This document shows, piece by piece, positions 37,181-45,749 of a stretch of 64,000 nucleotides of DNA. Both the position numbers and the translations under genes were made by a program. How positions within the stretch are numbered: the first letter of the stretch is position 1; each line of letters starts with the position of its first letter. The DNA is taken from NCBI RefSeq assembly GCF_900585905.1, contig NZ_UTVH01000016.1:1-64000 (forward strand), in the 5' to 3' direction. The notes under the pieces are model-generated. The model was given only the letters and a program-made list of their open reading frames with translations, had not been told where the DNA came from and searched no databases. This DNA is from Pseudomonas viridiflava. Lineage in GTDB: Bacteria > Pseudomonadota > Gammaproteobacteria > Pseudomonadales > Pseudomonadaceae.

Positions 37181-39808
37181 ATGAGCACAAATGACGAGAA
37201 CTCGAGTCCACCTGAAAAAAATATATTAGTTACCAGAGGTAATGACTACGACCCCTATGGTAAAGGTGGGGGGCAATCTGGTTCGGGTGGCAATAGCGGA
37301 TGGAGATTCGGCTCTGGCGGTGGTGGCGGCTTCTTCAGCGGCGGCTTTGGTGGATCAAGCCGCAAGAAAGCCAAGAAACGCGCCAAGGCAAGAAGGCAGG
37401 CTATCGCAAGACTGCGGGCGGAAGCCGAGGCAAGGGCGCGCGCCGCAGCAGAGGCCATCGAACAAGCTCGGCGTGAGACCGCGCACAGGCAGTTGATCGA
37501 AACTCTCGGGCAAACCTACTCGATAACAAGATCGAAGTTGGATACAGCCTACCGTTCTAAGTTATCAACACTTGCGCACTCACTTGAGTCAGAAATAATC
37601 GCCGCCAAAAAGCCGCCAAACTCTCAGGGGAATGAGCGGTGGCAGTTATATCTGATCTCAAAAGAAAAGTCCGAGCTTGAAGGGTTGATCACCCAAAAGA
37701 ATAGTGAATTGCAGGTCAGGGAAGGTCAGGCTCGTGCGTTCAATGGGCATGACCCTCTAACGCAAACAGCTGAGGATTACCAACGCGGCTTGGTTCAACA
37801 CAGTGGCAATGCGCCTGAACGTGTCCAGCAGGCGCATGAGTATTGGCTGCAGGCCTACAGAGCCGCGCATGAGGCCCGGATACTGTCGCAATCAATCAAG
37901 ACGCTCACGGACAAGTCGCAGGCGCTGTCAGCGCACTACGCAAAGGAAGAAGTCAGGTGGCGTGAGATTGAGGCGGTGCATGAACGCCACCGCCAGTATG
38001 CAGAGCGTCGTGAGGAGCACATCAGGCACAAGCGCCGCCTTGATGAACAGGTGCGTCGGGATTCAATCAAAACAGCCAATACCCTTCAGGCGCCCGGCGC
38101 GACGATGGCTGCAGGCGCCGTTGTGTGGGGCCGAGGCGGGGCGCTGGTCGTTGAGGCCACTGCAGCTGCGCTGGAAAGCTCTATCGTTGCAGGACTCAAA
38201 GAGCTTGGACGGGTTGCGGCACTGCGAGCAGGGCAGACGTTATCAATTTCTCTCTCTGCGCTGTTTTACTCCGAGCCACTGGGTAATGGTGAGCTGACGC
38301 CCGAGCAGCGCCGCCGCCTTTTTCAGGGCATGAGTGTTGGCGCTGATGCGCTCGGGTTGCCGCAGAATGTCGATTTACAGGCCGTTGCCTACGCCGCAGG
38401 CTCGGTAGAGCTAGCCACCAGAATCAAGGCGATACCTGTTGAACAAGGCACCGAGTTAAGGGGGATTACAACTGGCGGCGCGGTAGCTGCGAATGTGCCG
38501 GTTATCAACGCTGTTCTTGACCCGCTGACTGATACCTATCGTGCTCAAACTCCGGGCGCTCAGCCAAAACATCTCGTTGTCGGTTCATCGATATCCGTGC
38601 CTGCAGATACAAGCGGATCAGCAGCACAACCTGGAGTGTTCACGGGTGAACAGCAGATCAGTGAAGTCCCTCCGGGTGTTGATACGCGTATCAACGATTG
38701 CATCGTTTGCTTCCCGGCAGAAACGGGGTTGGCACCTCAGTACGTATCCTTCGCGACCAGCGCGTCAGACTTGGGCTTTGTCGTCGGCCGTGGTCAGGTG
38801 GCATCGGCTGACTGGTGGCAACAGGCTGCTCAGGGGCAGGTCGTCGCCCTGCCTGCGCAGATTGGCGAACAACTCAGATACCGTGAATTCAGTTCGATTG
38901 AAGCGTTTGATAAATCCACATGGCGCGCCATTGCTGAACATCCGGCGCTGGGCAAACAGTTCGGTGAAATCAACCTCAAGCGCATCGCCCGTGGCTTTCC
39001 CCCTTTGGCGCCCAGGTCGTCGTGGGTCGGCGAACGAAGAGAGTTCGAGTTTGGAAACAGCCGGGCGGCAAACGACGCCGGTGTCTATTTCAGCCTCGAC
39101 CAGCTAAGCATCAGCAGGCCTGACAGGACCTCCGGCGTGCCAAGGCTCGCACCCACGGTCCTGCCTTGGCCCGTAACCGGCGCCAGAACCTGGACGCCGC
39201 TAGTCCCACCGGGCAGCGAGGCTCTGGGTCCAACCCAATTGCCCATAGCGCCGGGTCAGCCTACGCTTTACCCAGGCGAAACCACCGACCCTGTGGGGTC
39301 ACAAGACGAAGTACTTCCTGCGCTAGACCCGGAGGATGTTAATGCGAGTATTCCGGGGTTTGGAGACGGGGATGATGAGCTGCCTTCTCCTGATCTGGTG
39401 TTTGCAACACCGGTACAGCCATTGGAGGTGGGGCCCTACAATGGATTGGCGTGGCGGAGTCATCGGGATGGGTTGGATATCGATCACATCGTATCGAGAC
39501 AGGCGTTGAAGAGGCACATATTACAAGCTGATCCAGATATGCACCCCAGGAAACTGAAAGGCTATCTGGCCAGAGGCCCCAGCATTGCCATCCCACATGA
39601 AGTTCACCGAAGATTCAGTGAAGCCTACGCCGGAAGAAATACCGAGGAAAAACAGACCCAGGACGCTACGGACTTAAGGGTTGCTGTTAATAGTAATTTC
39701 GATGCGATTAAGGTCGGGCTGTTGGAAGTGGGCTATGAAGAAGCACACATCGAGAAGGCCCGTGAAGAGCTGCATGAGCTGATTAAAGAGCAGGGGTGGT
39801 ACGAATGA
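37181..39808 (+). CDS. Modular S-type pyocin with vestigial DNase domain and C-terminal nuclease-like toxin
   Basis: An 875-residue secreted bacteriocin. Residues 1-60 are Gly/Ser-rich and disordered; 60-300 are helical and basic; 305-365 hydrophobic. A pyocin S translocation-type domain (about 365-530) ends INDCIVCFPAETGLAPQYVS. Residues 535-650 align with the colicin E9 DNase (LPAQIGEQLRYREFSS, WRAIAEHPALGKQF, VGERREFEF), but the catalytic His-His pair is Gly625-Asn626 and the C-terminal His motif is gone. After a proline-rich linker (650-755), residues 755-875 carry D766-I-D-H-I and H806-E-V-H809, suggesting an HNH/Endo VII-like nuclease. SD AAGGA is 7 bases upstream. The immunity gene overlaps its stop. 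Confidence 0.85.
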   Translation: MSTNDENSSPPEKNILVTRGNDYDPYGKGGGQSGSGGNSGWRFGSGGGGGFFSGGFGGSSRKKAKKRAKARRQAIARLRAEAEARARAAAEAIEQARRETAHRQLIETLGQTYSITRSKLDTAYRSKLSTLAHSLESEIIAAKKPPNSQGNERWQLYLISKEKSELEGLITQKNSELQVREGQARAFNGHDPLTQTAEDYQRGLVQHSGNAPERVQQAHEYWLQAYRAAHEARILSQSIKTLTDKSQALSAHYAKEEVRWREIEAVHERHRQYAERREEHIRHKRRLDEQVRRDSIKTANTLQAPGATMAAGAVVWGRGGALVVEATAAALESSIVAGLKELGRVAALRAGQTLSISLSALFYSEPLGNGELTPEQRRRLFQGMSVGADALGLPQNVDLQAVAYAAGSVELATRIKAIPVEQGTELRGITTGGAVAANVPVINAVLDPLTDTYRAQTPGAQPKHLVVGSSISVPADTSGSAAQPGVFTGEQQISEVPPGVDTRINDCIVCFPAETGLAPQYVSFATSASDLGFVVGRGQVASADWWQQAAQGQVVALPAQIGEQLRYREFSSIEAFDKSTWRAIAEHPALGKQFGEINLKRIARGFPPLAPRSSWVGERREFEFGNSRAANDAGVYFSLDQLSISRPDRTSGVPRLAPTVLPWPVTGARTWTPLVPPGSEALGPTQLPIAPGQPTLYPGETTDPVGSQDEVLPALDPEDVNASIPGFGDGDDELPSPDLVFATPVQPLEVGPYNGLAWRSHRDGLDIDHIVSRQALKRHILQADPDMHPRKLKGYLARGPSIAIPHEVHRRFSEAYAGRNTEEKQTQDATDLRVAVNSNFDAIKVGLLEVGYEEAHIEKAREELHELIKEQGWYE

Positions 39809-40281
39809 GCGCGTCAACGATTGAAAGCTGGATTAAGAGCCTGGGTCAAACCCATGAGCATCTATTGGCAGAGTCGCTTATCCCTGACCATGAAATCTAT
39901 GAAGTTTTCCCAGGTGATGATGAGGTTTATCTGGAGCCTGAAAAAGGCATCGGTATGAGGTTTTGGGATCAGGACGGTAGATTTGAGGCCATCACCATTA
40001 CGCTGGTCAAGACTTTCCCTGAGGAGGATGAGTACAAAGGGGAATTGCCAACGCCCTATACTTTGAACATGAATAAATCGTCAGTTCGTGAGTTATTTGG
40101 GGCTCCCCCGCAATCAGCCGGTCCGGCAAAGGTGCCCACTCCTACCGGCTTTACGGGCGGATGGGACGCTTATCCGCTTGACCCATCGTTGTACCCCAAT
40201 ACCAAGGTGCTCTTTCATTACCTGAAATCTACTCAGGTCGATTACATTGCCTTCAGTTTAATCGATAAAGGTCACGATTAA
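39805..40281 (+). CDS. Immunity protein for the upstream pyocin (DUF6392-like)
   Basis: A 158-residue cytoplasmic, acidic protein. It begins MSASTIESWIKSLGQTHEHL and contains SSVRELFGAPPQS. Its ATG overlaps the pyocin stop by 4 bases (ATGA), the typical toxin-immunity arrangement, so it should neutralise the C-terminal toxin domain. Resemblance to DUF6392 pyocin immunity proteins is from memory and moderate. It is unrelated in sequence to the Im9-type domain of the next gene. Confidence 0.72.
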   Translation: MSASTIESWIKSLGQTHEHLLAESLIPDHEIYEVFPGDDEVYLEPEKGIGMRFWDQDGRFEAITITLVKTFPEEDEYKGELPTPYTLNMNKSSVRELFGAPPQSAGPAKVPTPTGFTGGWDAYPLDPSLYPNTKVLFHYLKSTQVDYIAFSLIDKGHD

Positions 40282-40347
40282 TAAAAGGCTGAGCTGTCGA
40301 TATCGTTATAGATGGCTCAGCTTTATCGACAACATGGAAGAACAAAG

Positions 40348-42264
40348 ATGGAACTTAAACAGCAGTTGCAAGACTACACGCGTGCAGAGTTTTTCGCGCT
40401 CATTAGAAAAATTTATAGAGTCGACGTGTCCAAGCCAGAACATGACACGCTCATTCGGCATTTCGATCAGATCGTGAAACATCCCAAAGGCGCAGATTTA
40501 CTGCTCTATCCAGACAATGCTGCGGACTTTCCCGGCAATGAGATGGCTGACCTGGCTTTTTATCACGTGAAGAAATGGCATAACGACAAGGGTCAGTTGG
40601 CATTCAAGGATGACGTGCTACCTCAGCCACGGCAACGGCCAGGCGGGCCGCGACTCAGCGAGCAAGAACGCGCCACGATGGCATCTTCGAAAAACCTGAT
40701 CAAAGTCCAGAAACTGGCTGACCAGATAAATGATGCAAAACGAAGGCTGGAGAGTGCGTTCGCGCATCTGGAGGCGTTGTTGCTCGCAGCCGATGTCGAG
40801 CCAATTGCCCAACTCAGTGCCTCGGATGACAGAGCGACACTTGTACTCACCGAGCAAAAGCTGGCTAATGTTGAGGTCGCTTTGGATGCCGTCAGAAGCG
40901 GCGTGTACGGCTACGAGGTTTTAGATCTGAGCGTTAAATTCGCCAGGGATGACGCTCAGCGTTCTATCACTTACGGCTATCTGGACAGCGGTTTGCAGGC
41001 GGCCATTCTTCAGCAAATGAATCACACCAGTGAGCAATACCTCGCGTTGCGTCCCGTTTTTGCAGAGCGACAGCGCGGGCTTCACGTGCGCGCGCAAGCA
41101 CTGATCGATGAGTTGGAAACTCATCTGATCCGTCTGGCGTCGGCTATTGAGGCGGATTCAGTGAAGGATGTGAATATCTTTAGCGTGCGTCTGGATGACG
41201 TGGATGTGATGCCTCGGGTGCTGACGACCTATTCCAATATGGCGGATGCATTTGACATCGTCTTACCCGGATTGAAGTCGGGCATCCGCTCTGCCGTGAG
41301 CGGTCTCGCCTGGGAGGCTACCGCGGCAGAGGGGGGGCAGACTGCGAAACAGGCAAGCATCCTGTCATTTCAGTTCGACAATCCAGGGCGTGGCGAGCCC
41401 TATGCCTTCAGCGTTCCATTAGCGGAAATCGTACCCACTGACGGGCGGGACTGGCAGCATCTTGCGGCTAGCAACGCATTGGTTGAGCTGCCATTCAGGT
41501 TTACCTCGGGCATGGCTGGATTGCGCTCTGGAGCACTGTTCCAGGGATTGAAAGAAATTACCGAACTGGCCACTGTATTCGCAGTGGAGACGAGCCGCTT
41601 GCGTGTTTTGTCGCGGGTTGAAGTGTGTGCGGCTTCATGGGACGAAGATACGCGCACCTATCGCCTGGATCGCCAGGGACGTCCTGCGAACACGGTAATA
41701 TGGGCCCTGCCTGCGTCCTCCAACCTGGATTCACGCCCACACCGCTCTTCACGACCAGGCTATATAGCACCTGTCAGCGTGCCGCTGATCGAGGACATTT
41801 CATTTGTTGAAGAACTGGAATTTGATGACTGCATCGTGGTGTTTCCACCTGAGTCTGCAATAGAGCCCATCTACCTCATGTTCAAAGGCGCCAGGGAATA
41901 CGCTGGGGTGGCAGGCGGAGTTGGGCAGCCCCTTCAGGGCAATTGGCTGCAGGGCATAGCGCAAGGATTGGGCGCGCCTATCCCTTCGTTGATTGCGGAA
42001 CAATTGCGAGGCCGCGTGTTCAAGCGATTCAGCTTCTTCAGAGCGGCGCTTTGGAGAGCGGTAGCCAATGAGCCTCGGCTCGCCGAACAATTTTCCAGCG
42101 CCGACCTGGCTGCAATGAACGCAGGGCGCAGTCCATCAATCCCCACTGTATCGGCACCCCGGCAATCGGAAAGGCTGCAGATACGCTATGCAGTGTCACC
42201 CGCGAGGGGCGGTGGGGTTTATGACATGGATAACATGCGCATTGCGGCTCATCTGGGGCGCTGA
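40348..42264 (+). CDS. Fusion of an Im9-type immunity domain with a pyocin S / degenerate DNase backbone
   Basis: A 638-residue protein. Residues 1-88 match colicin E2/E9-type immunity proteins: MELKQQLQDYTRAEF, HFDQIVKHPKGADLLLYP and VKKWHNDKGQLAFKD. Relative to Im9 the key Asp51 and Tyr55 are kept (D50, Y54) and Tyr54 is Leu53. After a helical middle (about 105-300) comes a pyocin S domain ending DDCIVVFPPESAIEPIYLMF (to about 514). Residues 525-638 resemble a DNase domain (GAPIPSLIAEQLRGR, GGGVYDMDNMRI), but the catalytic His pair is Arg-Tyr (613-614) and the frame stops before the last His motif. GGAAG lies 8 bases before the ATG; 66 bp after the immunity gene. No active toxin is evident. 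Confidence 0.82.
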   Translation: MELKQQLQDYTRAEFFALIRKIYRVDVSKPEHDTLIRHFDQIVKHPKGADLLLYPDNAADFPGNEMADLAFYHVKKWHNDKGQLAFKDDVLPQPRQRPGGPRLSEQERATMASSKNLIKVQKLADQINDAKRRLESAFAHLEALLLAADVEPIAQLSASDDRATLVLTEQKLANVEVALDAVRSGVYGYEVLDLSVKFARDDAQRSITYGYLDSGLQAAILQQMNHTSEQYLALRPVFAERQRGLHVRAQALIDELETHLIRLASAIEADSVKDVNIFSVRLDDVDVMPRVLTTYSNMADAFDIVLPGLKSGIRSAVSGLAWEATAAEGGQTAKQASILSFQFDNPGRGEPYAFSVPLAEIVPTDGRDWQHLAASNALVELPFRFTSGMAGLRSGALFQGLKEITELATVFAVETSRLRVLSRVEVCAASWDEDTRTYRLDRQGRPANTVIWALPASSNLDSRPHRSSRPGYIAPVSVPLIEDISFVEELEFDDCIVVFPPESAIEPIYLMFKGAREYAGVAGGVGQPLQGNWLQGIAQGLGAPIPSLIAEQLRGRVFKRFSFFRAALWRAVANEPRLAEQFSSADLAAMNAGRSPSIPTVSAPRQSERLQIRYAVSPARGGGVYDMDNMRIAAHLGR

Positions 42265-42283
42265 TTGTGGGTGATCATTTAGC

Positions 42284-42319
42284 AGGCAGCCGCCAATCTC
42301 CAAGGATTGGCGGCTGCCT
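42284..42319. terminator. Perfect 15-bp hairpin after the bacteriocin cluster
   Basis: AGGCAGCCGCCAATC and GATTGGCGGCTGCCT around TCCAAG. It lies between the fusion gene stop and the convergent TonB-like gene. There is no T-run, so termination strength is uncertain. Confidence 0.55.
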
Positions 42320-42399
42320 CTGGCTGTAAAGGCCAGACAAGAGATACCACTATTACGCCGAGCAGAAAGGTGCGCATTGAATGTCCGTGATGCCTGGTG

Positions 42400-43032
42400 C
42401 TACAACACCGCCCGAACCCCGTCAGGCAGTTGGTCCGCGAAATATGCCTCAGGCGCCGCCGCGCAGCGTTTGATGATTTCCGGTATTTGCTGGGTGAATT
42501 CGTTCATCAACGTTGAGCGCCGAGATTCCGACAATTGGCTGCTCGGTATTCCGTCTGACAGGTAGCGCCCGACGTCAGAAAAAACCCCAAGATCCTGCGG
42601 AAGGATTTTCGGCCGCCGTGAATTTCCCGTGGCCACCTGGGTGTTGACCTGGCTACAGGACAGCTTGCTCATCATGCCATTGATGACCATCGGCAGCTGA
42701 GTGTTATCGCCATAGGTGAAGATCATGGGCGCGATCACTTCTATGCTGGCGGGGCGCTCGGCTGTCACCTCCCAGGGCTTGAATTGCCATTGGTTGACGG
42801 CGGCCTTGGAGGCCTCCGAAAAAAGCAGATCATCGCTTTTCAATATCCTGATGTTGGAAACATGCCCGTTGGAGTGCACAAGGAACTGCACCCGGGTTTC
42901 ACCAGCGACTCCGGCATTTTTGAGCGTCTCAGGAAATCTCGGCTTGGGGGCGTAAACAGGCATCAACATCGCATCGTCGGCAAGTGCCACAAGCGACACA
43001 CTCATGCAAAGTGCGAGTAGCCAGGGTTTCAT
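42400..43032 (-). CDS. Secreted protein with TonB C-terminal domain
   Basis: A 210-residue protein: signal peptide (MKPWLLALCMSVSLVALA), then a TonB-C-like domain (residues about 25-110: PRFPETLKNAGVAGETRVQF, AAVNQWQFKPWEV), then about 90 residues of unknown fold. There is no proline-rich span and no retained N-terminal anchor, so it is not a standard energy transducer. AAGGAGC precedes the ATG at 43032. It ends beside the bacteriocin cluster and faces glpT divergently. Confidence 0.75.
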   Translation of the reverse strand: MKPWLLALCMSVSLVALADDAMLMPVYAPKPRFPETLKNAGVAGETRVQFLVHSNGHVSNIRILKSDDLLFSEASKAAVNQWQFKPWEVTAERPASIEVIAPMIFTYGDNTQLPMVINGMMSKLSCSQVNTQVATGNSRRPKILPQDLGVFSDVGRYLSDGIPSSQLSESRRSTLMNEFTQQIPEIIKRCAAAPEAYFADQLPDGVRAVL

Positions 43033-43277
43033 CGTGAAGCTCCTTAATTGAAATCGCACGCTCTTAACCACCCCGAGCCAGCACCTGGCGGCTCAGCGTG
43101 CGGGCATGGTATGTGGCTGCCCTGTAGGACGAACATCCATTCGCGTCCTAAAAACCTGTAGGACAAATCCTATTCGCTCCACATTTAGCAATACAAAGAT
43201 CTTGTCTTCATTAAAAAACGCCCGCTTCTTCCATTTCCTTTCCAAAACTCGAACCCGGAGGCTGCTTTTTTCTGTAA

Positions 43278-43300
43278 CGAAAATGTAATATTCACTTTCG
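43278..43300 (+). promoter_or_regulatory. Weak inverted repeat in glpT leader (possible regulator site)
   Basis: CGAAA and TTTCG stand 13 bases apart about 30 bp before glpT. glpT genes are commonly repressed by GlpR; this is a candidate site only. The rest of 43033-43329 shows two direct copies of CCTGTAGGAC (43121 and 43155 region) and no gene. Confidence 0.25.
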
Positions 43301-43329
43301 CACACAAAAATAAAAAATGGAGTCCCCCC

Positions 43330-44667
43330 ATGTTTGCCTTCTTCCGCCCCGCAGCCCATCAGGCGCCTCTGCCTGAGGAAAAAGTCGACAGCACCTATCG
43401 CCGGTTACGCTGGCAGATTTTCGCCGGCATCTTCATTGGTTATGCCGGCTACTACCTGCTGCGTAAAAACTTCTCGCTGGCGATGCCCTACCTGATCGAA
43501 GAAGGCTTCACCCGTGGGCAGCTCGGCGTCGCGATGTCAGCGATTGCGATTGCCTACGGGTTATCCAAGTTCCTGATGGGCATTGTTTCCGACCGCTCCA
43601 ATCCACGTTACTTCCTGCCGTTTGGGCTGCTGGTGTCGGCGGCCGTGATGTTTGTCTTCGGTTTCGCGCCCTGGGCCACGTCCAGCGTGACCATCATGTT
43701 TGTCCTGCTGTTTATCAATGGCTGGGCGCAGGGCATGGGCTGGCCGCCGAGCGGGCGCACGATGGTGCACTGGTGGTCGCAGAAAGAGCGCGGCGGCGTG
43801 GTCTCGGTGTGGAACGTGGCGCACAACGTCGGCGGCGGTCTGATCGGGCCGCTGTTCCTGCTGGGCCTGGGCTGGACCAACGACTGGCATGCGGCGTTCT
43901 ATGTTCCGGCTGCAGTGGCTCTGCTGGTTGCGGTGTTCGCTTTTGTGACCATGCGTGACACGCCGCAATCGGTAGGCCTGCCGCCTGTCGAGCATTACAA
44001 GAATGACTATCCGCAAGGCTACGATGCGAGCCACGAAGAAGAATTCAGCGCCAGGGAAATCTTCGTCAAATACGTGCTGCGCAACAAGATGCTCTGGTAC
44101 ATCGCTATGGCCAACGTGTTTGTCTACCTGCTGCGCTACGGGGTTCTGGACTGGGCGCCAACCTACCTGAAAGAAGCCAAGCACTTTACCGTGGACAAGA
44201 CTTCGTGGGCCTATTTCCTCTATGAGTGGGCAGGCATCCCTGGGACGCTGCTGTGCGGGTGGATGTCGGACAAGATCTTCAAAGGTAACCGTGGCCTGAC
44301 AGGCGTCGTGTTCATGCTGCTGGTGACCGTTGCCACTCTGGTGTACTGGCTGAACCCTGAAGGCAACCCGACCGTCGACATGATCGCGCTGGTCTCGATC
44401 GGCTTTCTGATCTACGGCCCGGTCATGCTGATCGGCTTGCAGGCGCTGGAACTGGCACCGAAAAAAGCGGCCGGTACTGCCGCAGGTTTCACCGGCCTGT
44501 TCGGTTACCTGGGCGGTTCGGTAGCGGCCAGTGCAGCGATGGGCTACACCGTCGACCACTTTGGCTGGGACGGCGGCTTTATCCTGCTGATTGGCGCCTG
44601 CGTGATGGCGATTGTCTTCCTGCTGCCAACGTTATGGCACAAGCAGGTTGCGAGTGTGAGTCGCTAG
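43330..44667 (+). CDS. glpT: Glycerol-3-phosphate:phosphate antiporter
   Basis: A 445-residue inner-membrane MFS protein of the organophosphate antiporter family. [18 protein letters not shown] and [19 protein letters not shown] are family signatures, including the Arg residues that bind phosphate. It imports sn-glycerol-3-phosphate in exchange for phosphate and also carries fosfomycin. GGAG lies 8-9 bases before the ATG. Confidence 0.95.
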   Translation: MFAFFRPAAHQAPLPEEKVDSTYRRLRWQIFAGIFIGYAGYYLLRKNFSLAMPYLIEEGFTRGQLGVAMSAIAIAYGLSKFLMGIVSDRSNPRYFLPFGLLVSAAVMFVFGFAPWATSSVTIMFVLLFINGWAQGMGWPPSGRTMVHWWSQKERGGVVSVWNVAHNVGGGLIGPLFLLGLGWTNDWHAAFYVPAAVALLVAVFAFVTMRDTPQSVGLPPVEHYKNDYPQGYDASHEEEFSAREIFVKYVLRNKMLWYIAMANVFVYLLRYGVLDWAPTYLKEAKHFTVDKTSWAYFLYEWAGIPGTLLCGWMSDKIFKGNRGLTGVVFMLLVTVATLVYWLNPEGNPTVDMIALVSIGFLIYGPVMLIGLQALELAPKKAAGTAAGFTGLFGYLGGSVAASAAMGYTVDHFGWDGGFILLIGACVMAIVFLLPTLWHKQVASVSR

Positions 44668-44748
44668 AGGTTGGCAAACCCGGCGGGTGTCTGCAGTCAA
44701 TGCTGACGCCTGCTGGTTGACGAGCAAAAAAGCCTTTGCATTGTGGTG

Positions 44749-45423
44749 TCATACACCCTGACTCTCACCCCGGCATCGCTTGAGCCTGGCTTCAAGATGC
44801 AGGTCAGGCATGGCATGGCTGCGCAGGGCGAAGGCGGTCTGTTCGACGTAGTCGCGCGTGGTGCCGTAGCGACCGCTGGCGCTGGCCAGCACCTGGCTGA
44901 GTACGTTGTCCGGCAGGTTGCCCGCGTAGCTGGGCAGATGGCGCTCAAGCACGAAGCCCAGGGCCTGGACCCGTTGACCATCGGCCAGTCGGCAGCTCAG
45001 CCAGTGCGGACGGTAGGAGGGGAAGGGCATTTCACGTTGCCACAGCGCCAATAGTGAGGCTTCGAGATTTTCCTCTGGCAGGCGATAGGCAAATCCACTG
45101 CAGGAACCGCCGCGATCCAGGCCAAAGACCAGCCCGGGCATTTCGGGCGTACCCCGGTGCTCGTGTGACCACAGGTACAAGCCGCGATGATAACCATGGA
45201 TGCGCCCGCGCTGGCGCTCCACGGCAGTGCACTCGGGGCGCCAGATCAACGATCCGTAGGCGAACAGCCAGACCGGCCCGCCTTCATGGCGTTGCATCGT
45301 CTGATGCATCGATTGCAGTAACTGCTCGCGGGTCAGCTGCGGACCCAGATCAATAACCGGCGGGTAAGTCAGCCCCAGGCCATCATGAACGGCCGCACAC
45401 AAGCTGTTGATTTGATTCTCCAT
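44749..45423 (-). CDS. Gamma-glutamylcyclotransferase, ChaC type
   Basis: A 224-residue cytoplasmic enzyme. The cyclotransferase loop is VWLFAYGSLIWRPE, followed by GYHRGLYLWSHEHRGTPE; both are typical of ChaC proteins that degrade glutathione to 5-oxoproline and Cys-Gly. Start at 45423 (MENQIN) with GGGGAG close upstream; the frame is open further but without support. Confidence 0.88.
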   Translation of the reverse strand: MENQINSLCAAVHDGLGLTYPPVIDLGPQLTREQLLQSMHQTMQRHEGGPVWLFAYGSLIWRPECTAVERQRGRIHGYHRGLYLWSHEHRGTPEMPGLVFGLDRGGSCSGFAYRLPEENLEASLLALWQREMPFPSYRPHWLSCRLADGQRVQALGFVLERHLPSYAGNLPDNVLSQVLASASGRYGTTRDYVEQTAFALRSHAMPDLHLEARLKRCRGESQGV

Positions 45424-45749
45424 TCGGGCTCCCCTGGCGTTTAATGCTGCCAGTTGTCGCGATCTGACGGGTGAGGCGATAAGCAATCTGGCTGCAGCAC
45501 GCGCTTTGCAGGCTATCGGCTGCAGACGGTGCTGCGGGCTCATCGCTGAAACGATTCGTTATCTTTGATGCAATTAACAGTCCATGCAAGTTGCAATGCG
45601 CTTATGTCAGAAACTTCCGATAAACGACCTTTTAATGCAGGTTTTAATTCTAAGACTATTCCTACATAACATAAGGAGCATTCGCCTACTTAGTGCGCGC
45701 AACCTCAGGGTATAACGCATGGCTTTACATTCATGAGCGAACAACCGGC
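45424..45749. other. Intergenic region between divergent genes
   Basis: 326 bp between the ChaC-like and barrel-protein genes. The middle (45590-45690) is AT-rich for this window and likely holds promoters. It ends with a 17-bp tandem duplication (ATGAGCGAACAACCGGC at 45733 and 45750). No RNA gene or coding region seen. Confidence 0.5.

Noticed and set aside
37185..37260. TonB box in the pyocin N terminus (ILVTRG)
   Set aside because: The motif is short and degenerate; noted only as possible, not listed as a feature.
39339..39596. Minus-strand frame opposite the pyocin toxin domain
   Set aside because: No start signal; it would overlap the toxin domain completely and shows no immunity-like features.
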